The notes under the pieces: generated by a model
Database searches by the model: none
What the model was told of the DNA's origin: nothing
Seen by the model: the letters and a program-made list of their open reading frames with translations, nothing else
Made by a program: the position numbers and the translations under genes
Shown: piece after piece, positions 19,080 through 27,540 of the stretch
Position numbering within the stretch: position 1 is the first letter of the stretch
Layout of the letters: each line of letters begins with the position of its first letter
Source of the DNA: DATJPR01 sp963811705
Lineage (GTDB): Bacteria; Bacteroidota; Ignavibacteria; UBA10030; UBA6906
NCBI GenBank assembly: GCA_963811705.1
Contig: CAWESL010000002.1
Location: 124,001 to 188,000 of the forward strand
Direction of reading: 5' to 3'
Length of the DNA stretch: 64,000 nt

Positions 19080-19529
19080 TCACGCTCCGGGGATCTCTGC
19101 TTCGACGAGCCGTCCCAGAAGCACAAGCGATTCCTGCCAACCGAGGTAGCACATTTCTACAGGGATGGCTTCGGGTATCCCCTCCTGGACAATGGTCAAT
19201 TCCGTCCCACACGCTACTTTTGTGAATACGATTGTCGTGCGCATCGTCCCGGGCAAGTTCGGATCGTCAAAAGTGTCCGTGTGGCGAATTCGCTCGCCCG
19301 GCACGAGCTCGAGAAATTCTCCCCCGAAAGAGTGACTTTGGCTGTTGGTGAAGTTCGTGAACGACATTTTGTAGGCGCCGCCGACCCTGGCATCCAGCTG
19401 GTGCACCTTGCCTGTGAATCCATTTGGTGGAAGCCATTTGGCCATTGCATCGGCATCGAGGAATGCACGGTAGACTCGGTCCGGCGGTGCGGTCAGCACA
19501 CGGTGAAGGCGAACGGTGTTCGTTGGCAT
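19080..19529 (-). CDS. SRPBCC/AHSA1-family protein
   Basis: The 149-residue product begins MPTNTVRLHRVLTAPPDRVYRAFLD (quoted in part: VLTAPPDRVYRAFLDADAM), the standard opening of AHSA1-type START-like domains, and continues KWLPPNGFTG, GGAYKMSF, ERIRHTDTFDDP and TELTIVQEGIP. GGAGGAG lies 6 bases before the ATG, so this start is firm. Such proteins bind small hydrophobic ligands or assist Hsp90; no specific role can be given here. Confidence 0.9.
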   Translation of the reverse strand: MPTNTVRLHRVLTAPPDRVYRAFLDADAMAKWLPPNGFTGKVHQLDARVGGAYKMSFTNFTNSQSHSFGGEFLELVPGERIRHTDTFDDPNLPGTMRTTIVFTKVACGTELTIVQEGIPEAIPVEMCYLGWQESLVLLGRLVEAEIPGA

Positions 19530-19817
19530 TGAGACTCCTCCTTCTATTCTGCTCTGCGCCCTTCGGGCATTCGTGATTGGCAATATCGCTCGAGTCAATC
19601 CGAGAACGGCAGGCACTTCCAGCTTATAGACGATTTGGACAATCGAAATTCGACATTCCTCAGTCGCCACCCGGGAATTGATAAGGCAGGTATGCGGAAG
19701 GAAAAGTATCCGTAAATCCGCCTTTTGTATATGTTCTCCAGCCAATCCCCTCTTATATTGGTAGCGTGAGAACGGAGGCTTCGTTCACGATTATCGCAAA
19801 GTGGAGAAGGAGATCCA

Positions 19818-20246
19818 ATGCAAAAACGCACGCTTGGGAAGAGCGTCCTGGAAGTGTCTGCTATCGGGCTTGGATGCATGGGAATGAGCTACGGCTATGG
19901 GCCGGCTGGCGACAAGCGTGAAGGGATGGAACTCCAAAAACGGATCTTTGGTGAAGTGATCGAGAAGATGCATAAAGAGACACCAATCGACCAACAGCAC
20001 ATTCAGCAGTATCTGTCGGCCAATAGCCTCGGCGCGACCGATATCGTGGTCGAGCGCGGCGAGGAGGGGATTGCCCGGATCAAGGAACTGACCAAGGGGA
20101 TCGGGGCTGACGCGGTCCCGAAATCTGCCGCGGTTTTCCCGGATCATGCCCCTTCGCCTCTCTGGAGGGCATCGCGTCCTGCAGAAGCACCCATTCCGTT
20201 CAGGATGAAGGTTTTCGCTTCTTCAGTTCCTTCTTCACAGTCTTGA
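19818..20246 (+). pseudogene. Mosaic remnant: aldo/keto reductase + carboxymuconolactone decarboxylase + zinc alcohol dehydrogenase pieces in one frame
   Basis: The open frame has an ATG with GGAG upstream but its protein is a patchwork. Residues 1-35 are the N-terminus of an aldo/keto reductase (RTLGKSVLEVSAIGLGCMGM). Residues 36-69 look like carboxymuconolactone decarboxylase (LQKRIFGEVIEKM, DQQHIQQYLSAN). Residues 70-100 match the NAD-binding part of zinc alcohol dehydrogenases (LGATDIVVERGEEGIARIKE). The remaining 42 residues match nothing and overlap the 3' end of rsgA on the other strand. No piece is complete enough to be an enzyme. These three genes are often neighbours, so two internal in-frame deletions of an operon would give this result; an assembly chimera is the alternative. 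Confidence 0.65.
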
Positions 20247-21276
20247 TCATCCGCCCGAATTGCCGGTCCTTCTCGCGTCGTTCGCCATATGACATCGCGT
20301 GAAATTCCGATTCTTTGACGAGTTTGATGTAACTCTGATACCGGGAATCACTGAGAGCCCCGGATTGGACTGCTGCCAGGATCGCACACCCGGCTTCGAC
20401 AAGGTGCGTGCAGTCTTTGAACCGGCAGTTTTCGGAGAGTTCATGGATATCCGAGAAACTGTCGTCGATACTGGCGCCGACACCCATCAACCCCAATTCC
20501 CTCATGCCTGGAGTATCAACGAGCAGTGCTCCGCTGTCCAGGATTGTCATTTGACGGCGTGATGTCGTATGCCTTCCCCTGCTGTCCTTTTCACGCACGG
20601 AATTCGTTTCGAACGCATCGCTCCCGAGAAGATGATTCAGAAGTGTCGTCTTGCCCACACCTGAAGACCCGAGCAGGCAATACGTCTTGCCCCTCTGCAA
20701 CGCCTGCCGGACTGATTCGAGTCCCATTTCAGTCTTGTTGCTGAGCGCGAGGATCGGCACGTCGACTCGTGCATCCCGGATTTCGGACATCCGCTTCTCC
20801 AATTCCTCCTCGCTCACAAGATCAGTCTTGCTGAGCACAATGACCGGTGCGACATGGCCTTCGTTGACCATCACGAGATATCGCTCCATCCGCCGAAGGT
20901 TGAAATTGAAATCGCACGATTGCATGATGAAGGCGACGTCAATATTGGAAGCGATCATCTGATATTCGAGTTGCTTTCCCGCAGACTTGCGTCGCAGGAA
21001 ACTCTTCCTTGGGAAGAGCTCATGGATGATCGCGAGCGCCCCATCATTGTGGTACTGGACGAAAACCCAGTCACCAACGCAGGGGAGGTCCTGTTCTGTG
21101 TCGGCGGAAAAGAGGAGTTTGCCCGTAGGCTCCGCCTGGACTTCATCGTGCTCGTTTCGTACAAGATATCTGTCCTTATCGACTCTCGTCACGCGCGCGA
21201 GCGCAAAGTCCGGCAACTCCAGCCCTTTTCTTTTCTCTTCAAACCAACTGCCAAATCCGAGATCTTTTCGTTCCAT
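20200..21276 (-). CDS. rsgA: Ribosome small-subunit-dependent GTPase RsgA
   Basis: The 358-residue protein has the circularly permuted GTPase order of RsgA/YjeQ: N-terminal OB fold (about 20-105), then G4 (VLSKTDL), G5 region (LALSNKT), G1 P-loop (GSSGVGKTTLLNHLLG), the arginine-rich switch (DSRGRHTTSRRQM), and G3 (LVDTPGM). The C-terminal zinc finger is CRFKDCTHLVEAGC. It acts in 30S subunit maturation in the cytoplasm. The ATG at 21276 follows AAAGGA; the frame is open further upstream but that part is not family-like. Its last 47 bases overlap the opposite-strand mosaic frame. Confidence 0.95.
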   Translation of the reverse strand: MERKDLGFGSWFEEKRKGLELPDFALARVTRVDKDRYLVRNEHDEVQAEPTGKLLFSADTEQDLPCVGDWVFVQYHNDGALAIIHELFPRKSFLRRKSAGKQLEYQMIASNIDVAFIMQSCDFNFNLRRMERYLVMVNEGHVAPVIVLSKTDLVSEEELEKRMSEIRDARVDVPILALSNKTEMGLESVRQALQRGKTYCLLGSSGVGKTTLLNHLLGSDAFETNSVREKDSRGRHTTSRRQMTILDSGALLVDTPGMRELGLMGVGASIDDSFSDIHELSENCRFKDCTHLVEAGCAILAAVQSGALSDSRYQSYIKLVKESEFHAMSYGERREKDRQFGRMIKTVKKELKKRKPSS

Positions 21277-21386
21277 CAGATTTCCTTTGTATCGTCGCAG
21301 ACAGTGACCGACGACCGGTTGGAAGTCGAGCCGGGGACTCTCGCACCCGTTCCCGGGCTCCGGGGAGATGGGGCGACATTGCATCT

Positions 21387-22604
21387 TCAACGAACCAAAA
21401 GCATCTTCCGAACCGCGGAGGATGACCCTGCAGTTAAGCGATAGAAGTACACACCACTCGCCAGGCTCGTTCCATCAAAGGCAAACGTGTATTTCCCTGC
21501 CGGGTAGCTCCCGTCGGCAAGGACAGCAACCTGTCTCCCCAAGACATCGTAGACGATCAATCGTACGACACTGTTCACTGTCCACTGTCCACTGATGACT
21601 GTTTTCGGATTAAACGGGTTGGGGAAGTTCGCCCCCAGTTCGTAGTGATCTTCGCGGCCCCGCATTCCCCCGTTCACTCCGGTGGCGATTTCCGGTCGAA
21701 TGCGGTAGACGCTTGTCTGCGCCGTGATATAGAGCGTCTTCCTGTCCGAGTCTCCCCACGCGCAATTGGTCGGAGTCTCAGGCGTGCTGATCAATGTCAG
21801 AGAGGTCCCCGACGGAGACACTACCCAGATTCCGCCCGGCCCGGCACAGTAGACGTTGCCGCTTGAATCGACCTTCATGCCGTCGGCATAGCCCGCTTGC
21901 GGGATGGTGTAGAACACGCGTTTCGCTGTAAACGTCGAATCGTTCACCACGTCCCAGACATAGATCTTGTGTTGCGCGGATTCGTTCACGTACAGCCGGC
22001 TTTCATCGGGTGAAAAGCAGATGCCGTTCGGTTTGTCAAACGTACTATCGATGACCTGAAGTCTGCCTGACGGACTCAACCGATAAATCCCCTTGAAGCT
22101 CAGTTCCTTTGTCTGGCCCGGCGGGACATTGAAATCCGGATCCGTGAAGAAGATCGAGCCGCTCGATGACACGACAATATCGTTCGGGCTGTTGAACCGC
22201 TTGCCGTTGTAGGTCGAAGCGAGGGGTGTAATGGTGCCGTTGGAATCCTGACGCGCTATGCGCCGTTTCTGCATCTGGGTCAGGATGAGGTTTCCCTGAC
22301 GATCGAAGGTCAGTCCATTGGAACTGTCGGAGGGTTTCAGGTAGATCGCCATCGACGAATCGCCCGGGGACCACCGGTAGATCGTGGAAGGATAGATGTC
22401 GCTGAAAAGCAGACCGACACCATCCTTCCACACAGGCCCTTCGACAAATCGGAAGCCGGACCAGAGACGTTCAAGCTTCCCACCGGAAGGGACTTGCCCC
22501 AGCCCGATTTCATGATCCGCGACGACCAGTAGCAGTACGAGCGGGAAGGCAGCGAGAAACAGATGGAATTTGTCACGGCGGGGCAAAGTCATGGGCGATC
22601 TCAT
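21387..22604 (-). CDS. Secreted SMP-30/gluconolactonase-like beta-propeller with type IX secretion sorting domain
   Basis: The 405-residue protein has an N-terminal signal peptide, then a six-bladed SMP-30/gluconolaconase/LRE-like propeller (FVEGPVWKDGVGLLFSDI, NGLTFDRQGNLIL, NSPNDIVVSSSGSIFFTDPD, KPNGICFSPDESRLYV, ADGMKVDSSGNVY). The final roughly 80 residues are a type A T9SS sorting domain: YELGANFPNPFNPKTVISG, VYDVLGRQVAVL, YTFAFDGTSLASGVYFYRL and the basic end RKMLLVR. That domain directs export across the outer membrane in FCB-group bacteria. Its substrate is probably a lactone or similar sugar derivative, by family only. Confidence 0.9.
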   Translation of the reverse strand: MRSPMTLPRRDKFHLFLAAFPLVLLLVVADHEIGLGQVPSGGKLERLWSGFRFVEGPVWKDGVGLLFSDIYPSTIYRWSPGDSSMAIYLKPSDSSNGLTFDRQGNLILTQMQKRRIARQDSNGTITPLASTYNGKRFNSPNDIVVSSSGSIFFTDPDFNVPPGQTKELSFKGIYRLSPSGRLQVIDSTFDKPNGICFSPDESRLYVNESAQHKIYVWDVVNDSTFTAKRVFYTIPQAGYADGMKVDSSGNVYCAGPGGIWVVSPSGTSLTLISTPETPTNCAWGDSDRKTLYITAQTSVYRIRPEIATGVNGGMRGREDHYELGANFPNPFNPKTVISGQWTVNSVVRLIVYDVLGRQVAVLADGSYPAGKYTFAFDGTSLASGVYFYRLTAGSSSAVRKMLLVR

Positions 22605-22897
22605 TTTGTGTTGTGGAACCTGAGAATCAATGTCCGCATTCTCATGCTCGGGTGCAAGGAACCGAGCCGGGCCCTCCGGGAGATAGGGAGAAAATGAAGC
22701 TGAAGGGAACGTCGGAGGTTCATGAGCTCAATTGACGAGGGTGCCCAATGAGACAGGGGGGAAACGGTGATTGATGCGAACCAAGAGGACTGTCGTTTGG
22801 TTATAATGTGAAATTGAAGAGTTGGATGCTATCGGGATATCGTTCGTTGAATTCCCCGAACCAAACGGACCCTCTCATCGTCCAGGAGGAAAAAGCA

Positions 22898-23485
22898 ATG
22901 AATGGAATGAACCCTAAAGTTGATTTCTTCTTTCGTAAGGCCAAACAGTGGCAGGTTGAATTTGAGACATTGCGAATGATCGTTCTTGACTCTGGGCTGA
23001 GCGAAGAATTGAAGTGGGGTCAACCTTGTTACACCTCTCAGAAAAAGAACATCGTCTTGATCCATGGATTCAAGGAATATTGTGCGCTTTTGTTCTTCAA
23101 GGGGGCATTGCTCCATGACCCGAAGGGCATTCTCATTCAACAAACGCAGAATGTGCAGGCAGGGCGCCAGATTCGATTTACCAGTGCTCGGGAAATCGCG
23201 AAGATGAAAGCCGTCCTGAAAGCCTATATCCATGAAGCCATTAAAGTGGAAGAAGCCGGTTTGAAAGTGACTCTTAAGAAGACCGGGGATTTCAAAATTC
23301 CTGAAGAGTTTCAAATCAAGTTGAACGAAATCCCCGCATTGAAAACTGCTTTTAGGGCATTGACGCCGGGACGGCAGAGAGGATACATTTTTTACTTTTC
23401 CGCTCCCAAACAATCCCAAACCCGGGAGTCAAGGGTCGAAAAATGTATTCGGCAGATCCTCAAGGGAAAAGGGTTGAATGATTAG
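22898..23485 (+). CDS. YdeI/OmpD-associated (DUF1801 + OmdA) family protein
   Basis: The start at 22898 follows GGAGGAAAAAGCA. The 195-residue protein has an N-terminal DUF1801-like part (WQVEFETLRMIVLDSGLSEELKWGQPCYT, quoted in part: LRMIVLDSGLSEELKWG; KNIVLIHGFKEYCALLFFKG) and a C-terminal bacteriocin-protection-like part (FKIPEEFQIKLNEIP, LTPGRQRGYIFYFSAPKQ, ESRVEKCIRQIL). The family is widespread and functionally unclear. A TATAAT-like box lies at about 22803, some 90 bases upstream, but no matching -35 is evident. Confidence 0.85.
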   Translation: MNGMNPKVDFFFRKAKQWQVEFETLRMIVLDSGLSEELKWGQPCYTSQKKNIVLIHGFKEYCALLFFKGALLHDPKGILIQQTQNVQAGRQIRFTSAREIAKMKAVLKAYIHEAIKVEEAGLKVTLKKTGDFKIPEEFQIKLNEIPALKTAFRALTPGRQRGYIFYFSAPKQSQTRESRVEKCIRQILKGKGLND

Positions 23486-24124
23486 ACCCTGAGCGAGACA
23501 CAGGACCCGCGGACGCAATGGTACGAGGTCGCCCTGTTGTGATGCACGAAGCATGTCCGCTGCAACGATCGGCAAACATGCCCCGCCGGGCATTCTGATT
23601 TCAAGAATCGTTTTCAACCAGCTCGACGTTTTCGTATCGAAGTTTCCCTGTGTCTGCAACTCTCGAATTGTGCCACTGGTAAAATCTCGATTCGATGGCG
23701 GCGGCCATGGCAATCGCGGGGGTTCGGGGTTCGAATTCCTTCCTTCTCTCCCGCGCTTCACGGTCGGAACAGACATTTCTGCGGCGTTTGGGAGACTCGG
23801 CCGTGTCCAGGAGTGCAGTCCTGAAAGATAGCGCCACCAACAGCTAAGCCTTCCTTGTTTATCGTTCGATTCGCGGGCGGCCTGCCGGTGAAGATACATT
23901 TGCAGAAGAGTAAACAACCAGCTTCCCGGCTTGCGCATGGACAATGGTTTGATGGGAAACCTTGTCAGGTGTCATCGCTGATGATACTGAGGAACGCGCC
24001 CCCATTCGGCGCGAAGAACTGAGACTACTCATGCGTGGCGAGCTGGTCGATCTTCGCGGAGGGCCGAGGAGAGTGAATGCCTACTGCCATGAGACGATAA
24101 CACGAAGGGGGTTGGATTGACGCG
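23486..24124. other. Intergenic stretch of about 640 bases with no supported gene
   Basis: Open frames here give no coherent protein in either direction. A short string resembling a tRNA T-loop (GGTTCGAATTCC near 23727) was examined and does not belong to a foldable tRNA. No terminator or repeat stands out. Confidence 0.5.
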
Positions 24125-24328
24125 CTACTTCGCGTTTTGCACTTTCTCCTTCCGCCGGGTCCACGGCAAGACGATGCCGAGACTGATCGCAAAAATGAAT
24201 GCGCTCTCCCAGTTCAAGGTCCCCGATCCGTGGACAATGAGTCCGTAGAGAAACGTCACGATAAGATTCACGACCAGGACGATGACGAACATGGCAGCAA
24301 AATCAATGAGGTATTGTTTGAGTTTCAT
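24125..24328 (-). CDS. Small two-helix membrane protein
   Basis: A 67-residue protein starting MKLKQYLIDFAAMFVIV, with AGGAGATC upstream. It has two hydrophobic helices (AAMFVIVLVVNLIVTFLYGLIV in part; AFIFAISLGIVLP) and a basic C-terminus (TRRKEKVQNAK). It resembles small uncharacterised inner-membrane proteins of Bacteroidota. No function can be assigned. It is 77 bases after the cyclase-like gene on the same strand. Confidence 0.65.
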   Translation of the reverse strand: MKLKQYLIDFAAMFVIVLVVNLIVTFLYGLIVHGSGTLNWESAFIFAISLGIVLPWTRRKEKVQNAK

Positions 24329-24404
24329 CCGATGATCTCCTGCGATGTGGTGTTCGAGACGCCGGCCTCCTGCGCCAATAACGATTGAACTGGCCCTGCG
24401 TGTT

Positions 24405-25268
24405 CTATGATTGTTGCCGCAACGAACCGACAATGTGTCTTGAAACGTTCTTCCTGATTTCCTCGTACCGGTCGGTGCCCCGTTCCGAGGCTTCCCCTTT
24501 CCGACAAAGTAGCAATTGCGCAAGTCTTCGATGCGGTCGCTCAACGATCACCATTCCCCGGTCATCCAACTTGGATTCGAGCACGCGCAATGCGGCAAGA
24601 AACCTCTTGTCCCGCTTTGCGTAGTCGTAGAACGATAGCGTGTAGACATAGGAGAACAGGTTGTACCGTAGAAAGGGATACTCGACCTGCATGAAGAGTG
24701 TGCCGATTCCGAAGTGACAAGGCCCGAGCGGCCGCCTCACCGTCCAGTGGGCCAGGAGCGACTCCACGGCGTTGTCGAGATTCCGATTGTTGTTCAGATG
24801 CTCAGTGAAGCGAAAGGCATCGAGTGTGTGGAGGGTCACGCCAGGGTTCGAGAATTCGGTCTCCGGGCCTCGCCCATACGGAAACTTCAGGCATCGCCAC
24901 CCGCCGTCACTGTGCTGTGTCTCCAGAAAATGCACAAAGGTCTGTTGGAGTCTCCGGTCTCTTGCATAACCGAACCGGCACAGAACTCTGGCCGCGGCCG
25001 CCGTGGAGCACGGATAGAGCGCTCCGCCCGGTGCAAGATGATAACGGCCGTCCTCCCGCCACGTTTCAAGGATGAGGTTCAGTGCACCTTGGACCGCATC
25101 ATGCGTTCGACCTGCCCCCAGTTCGTGGAGGATCAGCAGGGACGTGAGCGTGCTGAAGGGTTCGCCGACTCCGAGACGACCATCAGCAGTAGCCCAGTAG
25201 TCGCCTCCATTCTCGTGTTGTTTGACAAGGATGGCTTTGACATCGGGGAGGTATTTCTTCCTCACCAC
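24405..25268 (-). CDS. Prenyltransferase/squalene-cyclase-repeat protein
   Basis: A 287-residue all-alpha protein with repeats of the terpenoid cyclase/protein prenyltransferase toroid: YWATADGRLGVGEPF, DGRYHLAPGGALYPC, TQHSDGGWRCLKFPYGRGPE, each with the QW-like Gly/Trp pattern. The frame is closed by TGA just upstream, so translation must begin at the GTG at 25268 (or GTG 25265); GAGG sits 8 bases before it. The length is much below squalene-hopene cyclases, and there is no DxDD motif, so catalysis is doubtful. Related short proteins are annotated only by the repeat. Confidence 0.75.
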   Translation of the reverse strand: MVRKKYLPDVKAILVKQHENGGDYWATADGRLGVGEPFSTLTSLLILHELGAGRTHDAVQGALNLILETWREDGRYHLAPGGALYPCSTAAAARVLCRFGYARDRRLQQTFVHFLETQHSDGGWRCLKFPYGRGPETEFSNPGVTLHTLDAFRFTEHLNNNRNLDNAVESLLAHWTVRRPLGPCHFGIGTLFMQVEYPFLRYNLFSYVYTLSFYDYAKRDKRFLAALRVLESKLDDRGMVIVERPHRRLAQLLLCRKGEASERGTDRYEEIRKNVSRHIVGSLRQQS

Positions 25269-25596
25269 AACGGGACCTCAAAAGTGACCGAGGAAGCCTC
25301 CGGTTGACTATCGACCATTGATCCTTCCAAACATAAATCGCCTCTCCCCGCGCTGGTACGGAAAGAGGCGTTCCCTGCATCCTGGCAATGCTCTTGCGAC
25401 CAATGTACTTTCGCAACTCGAGATTGTCAAACGGACGGACCGTACAGTGTGGAAAGGAGGCTTGAGGCGGCAAGCCGGCAGGGGCGCAATAAAATCGCTG
25501 TTTTAGTAGATTTGAGGGAACTCCGTCCCCATACTTTCTGTTTTGTGCGTACAGGATCAATTTCCGAACCCCGTTCTTCTTCCCCAAGTGAACCGC
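25269..25596. other. Divergent promoter region between cyclase-like and diheme cytochrome genes
   Basis: No gene is seen in these roughly 330 bases. TAGATTTG at 25507-25514 fits the TAnnTTTG -7 element described for Bacteroidota promoters and points towards the cytochrome gene at 25597, but a convincing -33 element is absent, so this is weak. Confidence 0.25.
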
Positions 25597-26667
25597 ATGC
25601 CCCATACGGTCGTGAGGCTGTTCGCCCTTCCCGTCGTGTTGCTCATTGCATTCGCGGGTGAACCTCGACCTTCGCGAACACCCCCCGCACTGCTGTCCCA
25701 AACCGGCCTCTACACGGATATCGCCAGCAAGACCATCGCACCGGCAAACCTGATGTTCTCTCCCCAATACCCGCTCTGGTCCGATGGCGCCACGAAGAAA
25801 CGCTGGATCTTCCTTCCGCCGAAGCGCGCGATTGATGCGGAAAATCCAGATGACTGGCTTTTTCCCGTCGGCACGAAACTGTGGAAGGAATTCTCGTTCG
25901 GAAGAAGAGTGGAGACCCGGCTCCTGGAAAAGACGGCACCGGGAACCTGGTCCTATGCAACGTATGCGTGGAACGACGATGAATCGGACGCTCGCCTTGC
26001 ACCGGAATCGGGCTTGCTGAATTACGCCGAAATCGCTCCCGGCATTAAGCATGATCTCCCCGGTGTCACGGACTGCAAAGCCTGCCATGACGGCCAGGGG
26101 CGCGATGTCCCTCTCGGCTTCAATGCATTGGAACTCTCACCGGACAGGGATCCGAACGCGCCCCATGCGGAACGCCTCACACCGGAGATGATCACGCTGC
26201 AAACCCTCGTCGATCGGAAACTCCTCGTTCATTTCCCGAAACGTTTCATCGAACATCCACCGAAAATCGATGCCGGCTCGCCTGAGGCTCGATCGGCACT
26301 CGGGTACCTCAGCGCGAATTGCGGCGGTTGCCACAACTTGTCGGATCCTCTTTCTTCCGTCGGACTGTTCCTGAAGCAGTCCATCGACATCACCCCGGAA
26401 GCAGCGCACCGGCAAATGGCTTCCGTGATCGGACACAAGAGCAAGTACGCGATCGCGGGTCTCGATCCCGATCAGAGCTATCGCATTCTCCCCGGTGATC
26501 CCACGAAGAGTACGATTGTGTATCGGATGAGCTCACGCATTGCAAGCAGACAAATGCCGCCTCTCGGAACGAAGATCGTCGACACCGAGGCCGTCAATCT
26601 GATTACCAGGTGGATTCAGCAAGACCTTCAAAAGAGAACGGGGGATCATCTCATCACTCATCACTAA
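25597..26667 (+). CDS. SO2930-like diheme c-type cytochrome
   Basis: The 356-residue exported protein begins MPHTVVRLFALPVVLLIAFA, a signal peptide. It has the family segments FSPQYPLWSDGATKKRWIFLP, WLFPVGTKLWKEFSFGRRVETRLL (quoted in part: WLFPVGTKLWKEFSFG) and YATYAWNDDESDA, and two heme sites: CKACH in the middle and CGGCH later. MPPLGTKIVD near the end could supply an axial Met. It is likely a periplasmic electron carrier or a partner of a secreted oxidoreductase. A monoheme cytochrome follows 13 bases downstream, so the two probably form one unit. Confidence 0.8.
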   Translation: MPHTVVRLFALPVVLLIAFAGEPRPSRTPPALLSQTGLYTDIASKTIAPANLMFSPQYPLWSDGATKKRWIFLPPKRAIDAENPDDWLFPVGTKLWKEFSFGRRVETRLLEKTAPGTWSYATYAWNDDESDARLAPESGLLNYAEIAPGIKHDLPGVTDCKACHDGQGRDVPLGFNALELSPDRDPNAPHAERLTPEMITLQTLVDRKLLVHFPKRFIEHPPKIDAGSPEARSALGYLSANCGGCHNLSDPLSSVGLFLKQSIDITPEAAHRQMASVIGHKSKYAIAGLDPDQSYRILPGDPTKSTIVYRMSSRIASRQMPPLGTKIVDTEAVNLITRWIQQDLQKRTGDHLITHH

Positions 26668-26680
26668 CATGGAGAGAACC

Positions 26681-27262
26681 ATGCAACACCGCAGAAGGCT
26701 TGCGTTCGTATCGACCGGAGGTTTCTTCCTTCTGGCACTGGTGATCGCGACCGCCATCAGCCAGGACAAGCCAAACCAGAAGCTCGTGAGCCGGGGCAAA
26801 TTCCTCGTCAGCTTTGGAGGATGCAACGATTGCCATACGCCGCTCAAGATGGGACCTAACGGACCTGAGCCGGATATGACGCGAATGCTCTCTGGTCATC
26901 CGCAGGATATGTCGATGCCCCCTGCCCCGACCGGCGCTCCCGGACCGTGGATGGGCTCGTTCGCCGCGACCATGACTGCATGGTCGGGACCGTGGGGAGT
27001 GAGCTTCACCAGGAACCTCACGCCCGACAAGGAGACGGGAATCGGCGACTGGACAGAACAGAATTTTATCGCCACGTTACGCACCGGCAAGCGTCTCGGC
27101 AAGGGGCGGAACATCCTTCCCCCCATGCCGATCGCATCTTTCAAAGGTCTGACAGATCAGGACCTGAAGGCTATCTTCGCATATTTGAAAACGATCCCCC
27201 CGGTGAGGAACAAAGTCCCTGAGCCGATACCCCCTGCGGCTCCGCCGGCCGGAGACAAGTAG
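26681..27262 (+). CDS. Monoheme c-type cytochrome
   Basis: The start at 26681 is chosen for GGAGAGAACC directly upstream; an ATG four codons earlier lacks this spacing. The 193-residue protein has a signal-anchor (FVSTGGFFLLALVIATAIS), one heme site CNDCH in FGGCNDCHTPLK, and the NLTPDKETGIGDWTEQNFI and GRNILPPMPIASFKGLTDQDLKAIFAYLKT segments (second quoted in part: LPPMPIASFKGLTDQDL) typical of class I cytochromes linked to dehydrogenases. The C-terminus is proline-rich. A strong terminator follows. Confidence 0.85.
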   Translation: MQHRRRLAFVSTGGFFLLALVIATAISQDKPNQKLVSRGKFLVSFGGCNDCHTPLKMGPNGPEPDMTRMLSGHPQDMSMPPAPTGAPGPWMGSFAATMTAWSGPWGVSFTRNLTPDKETGIGDWTEQNFIATLRTGKRLGKGRNILPPMPIASFKGLTDQDLKAIFAYLKTIPPVRNKVPEPIPPAAPPAGDK

Positions 27263-27300
27263 TCGCGGCAAGGGTCTTTCACAAGGGCTAAACGTATCAA

Positions 27301-27338
27301 AACAGCAACGCCCCGATGCTCGGAGCGTTGCTGTTTTT
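27301..27338 (+). terminator. Rho-independent terminator after the cytochrome pair
   Basis: Perfect 11-base arms AACAGCAACGC (27301-27311) and GCGTTGCTGTT (27325-27335), with a 13-base loop, run into a T tract at 27334-27338. Confidence 0.9.
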
Positions 27339-27354
27339 GCCTCAAAATCGCCAG

Positions 27355-27534
27355 TGTCTGGCTTGTATGTCTGGCTTGTATGTCTGGCTTGTGTGTCTGG
27401 CTTGTATGTCTGGCTTGTATGTCTGGCTTGTATGTCTGGCTTGTGTGTCTGGCTTGTATGTCTGGCTTGTATGTCTGGCTTGTATGTCTGGCTTGTATGT
27501 CTGGCTTGTATGTCTGGCTTGTATGTCTGGCTTG
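27355..27534 (+). repeat. 13-bp minisatellite, about 13.8 copies
   Basis: The unit TGTCTGGCTTGTA repeats head to tail from 27355, with starts every 13 bases up to 27524, where the last copy is cut after 11 bases. Two units (27381-27393 and 27433-27445) end in G instead of A; the rest are identical. It fills the space between a terminator and the stop codon of the Crp-like gene. The unit has no stop codon in any frame on either strand, so the array is open in all six frames with a 13-residue periodicity. Confidence 0.97.
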
Positions 27535-27540
27535 GTCCGT

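Noticed and set aside
18725..19126. 133-residue minus-strand frame
   Set aside because: It starts inside the SRPBCC gene in another frame and gives no recognisable protein; a different frame in the same place looks more protein-like near its end.
23690..23750. tRNA-like GGTTCGAATTCC string
   Set aside because: The flanking bases do not pair as a T stem, and no acceptor or anticodon arm can be built.
25183..26088. 301-residue minus-strand frame opposite the diheme cytochrome
   Set aside because: The plus strand carries the heme motifs and family text; the minus frame has no coherent protein.
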